Below, in pieces: positions 63,051 to 64,000 of a DNA stretch of 64,000 nucleotides; within the stretch, counting starts at the first letter, position 1, and each line of letters starts with the position of its first letter. Source of the stretch: Marchantia polymorpha subsp. ruderalis (taxonomy: Eukaryota; Streptophyta; Marchantiopsida; Marchantiales; Marchantiaceae); contig AP031355.1 of NCBI GenBank assembly GCA_037833965.1, positions 18,315,501-18,379,500 on the forward strand, in the 5' to 3' direction. A program made the position numbers and the translations under genes. The notes below the pieces were generated by a model. The model did no database searches. It was given only the letters and a program-made list of their open reading frames with translations, and was not told the origin of the DNA.

Positions 63051-64000
63051 TCCCATCCCACAGAACGGGAGGTTATTTAGGGTTCGGAGAATTAAAAATT
63101 TAATTTGAATTTCAGAACCTACAACTTGGAACAGATAAGTTACGAAGGTTTGAAAGATATACCACTCTCGGAGCCGGTTCCTCCTGTACTGTGGGATGGG
63201 AGGTTACTTAGGCTTTTCGCTAGAACAACCCCGACCGTATGCTCTCCGGGCTGACGGTATACGTACACCGTTCGTTTGGCACCGTCACCGTCACCCAGTG
63301 TGTTTCACCGTCACCGTCACCCGGGGTATCGCGATTCGCACCCAATACGACTCTGGCCTGCCTTCTCGTCTAGCATTTCTTGTGACTCACTTTCGGATTG
63401 ACGATGGCGGATCAGGCGACCTCGGAGGTGGCGATTTGTCGAATGATTTCTTCATTCTTCTGCATTCTGAGTTACGATTGTCGGGAGAGTTGCGTTTGTA
63501 TGGGCCAGGGTTTTTACTGTCGTCGCGGCTTTGAGAGAACTGGCGGGTTTCGAATTTTGTTTGGTTTCCTTCTTTCTCCTAGTCCTTTCTAAAAGCTCGA
63601 TGTCAGCCTTGCTCTCCGTTTCTCTACCCGTCCCTTCCCAGCACTGAACCTTGCATGCTGTTTTCTCGTACGTCTGGTCTCCGTTCCTCTCCCGTCCCTT
63701 CCCAGCTTTGAACCTTGCACGCTGTTTTTCTCGTCCGTCTGGTCTACCTTTTACCTGCAGTGGCTTTCGGGATCGTCAACCCGGAAGAGTTTCAGGAAAG
63801 CGCAATAGTCCCGACCCTGTCATAAAGCGTGTATGTTTCCCATTATCCACCTCCTCAAATCCGTGCCCACGTCTACATCAAATCAGTGTCGATGAATTGC
63901 TGCAGTAAGTGGTGATGGGTGACTTCCTGCAATTTACTGAAGTGGGCAGTGCCGAAGAAGAAGTTTCCTCGAAGTGCCATGGTGGAAACAGAAAACCTCT
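63050..64000 (+). promoter_or_regulatory. Probable promoter and 5' leader of a gene beyond the right edge
   Basis: Composition changes from AT-rich to GC-richer CT-rich DNA at about 63050, as it does before the other plus-strand genes. CACCGTCACCGTCACC-type repeats occur at 63282-63320. An ATG at 63404 opens a 63-codon frame (MADQATSEVAICRMISSF) that could be a first exon or an upstream ORF; it has no recognisable domain. The main coding region, if any, lies outside the window. Confidence 0.35.
63613..63742. repeat. 65-bp tandem duplication
   Basis: Two head-to-tail units of 65 bases (63613-63677 and 63678-63742), sharing CCCGTCCCTTCCCAGC, TGAACCTTGCA and the TTTCTCGT...CGTCTGGT end, with a handful of substitutions. 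It lies in a CT-rich leader-like segment. Confidence 0.88.

Noticed and set aside
1-64000. CRISPR array, rRNA or bacterial operon structure
   Set aside because: No regularly spaced direct repeats, no rRNA signature, and the genes are intron-bearing eukaryotic units.

Overview
The window is nuclear DNA of a land plant, most likely a bryophyte (moss or liverwort). Evidence: genes with many short exons and GT-AG introns, a chloroplast photosystem II subunit (PsbW), a plant-type augmin subunit, GC-rich CT/GA-repeat leader regions, and very AT-rich gene-free stretches. I cannot fix the genus from sequence alone.

Five coding units are well supported. (1) 1660-6885, minus: an ArfGAP of the AGD14/AGFG type; 13 exons can be joined without a frame break. 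(2) 17790-23069, plus: AUG4 (HAUS4 homologue), the augmin subunit used in microtubule-dependent microtubule nucleation; 14 exons, including two predicted microexons. (3) 33954-34777, minus: psbW, two exons, with G-boxes upstream. (4) 45018-45908, minus: a single-exon protein with an N-myristoylation-like MGN start and a tail of seven-residue RRSxE repeats; its conserved blocks resemble the N-terminal half of a plant glutaredoxin-domain family, but the glutaredoxin domain is absent. (5) 58881-60543, plus: a plastid-type protein with a C-x2-C...H-x2-C zinc-binding tail; three exons.

Layout: 1-1.6 kb no gene; 1.7-6.9 kb ArfGAP; 7-10.4 kb GC-rich, repeat-rich leader/promoter DNA; 10.4-12.4 kb an orphan promoter-like segment; 12.4-16.4 kb AT-rich DNA with coding relics; 16.5-23.1 kb AUG4 and its leader; 23.8-28.6 kb a candidate decayed mobile or virus-like insertion bounded by 13-bp inverted repeats; 28.6-33.9 kb AT-rich; 34-37 kb psbW, an unrecognised ORF and gene relics; 37.6-42 kb a MITE candidate, a copia-type LTR with primer-binding site and extremely AT-rich, CpG-depleted DNA; 42-45 kb a relic exon; 45-46.7 kb the MGN gene; 49-57.8 kb AT-rich DNA with more coding relics; 58-60.6 kb the zinc-tail gene; 63-64 kb the likely leader of a gene running off the right edge.

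The intact genes are unrelated housekeeping, photosynthesis or trafficking genes and do not form a system. The most unusual content lies in the AT-rich blocks: stretches that read as lysine/asparagine-rich protein in shifting frames, interrupted by stops often explicable as C-to-T changes. They look like old copies of AT-rich mobile or viral genes. I could not assign their family, and coding likeness judged by eye in DNA this AT-rich is weak evidence.
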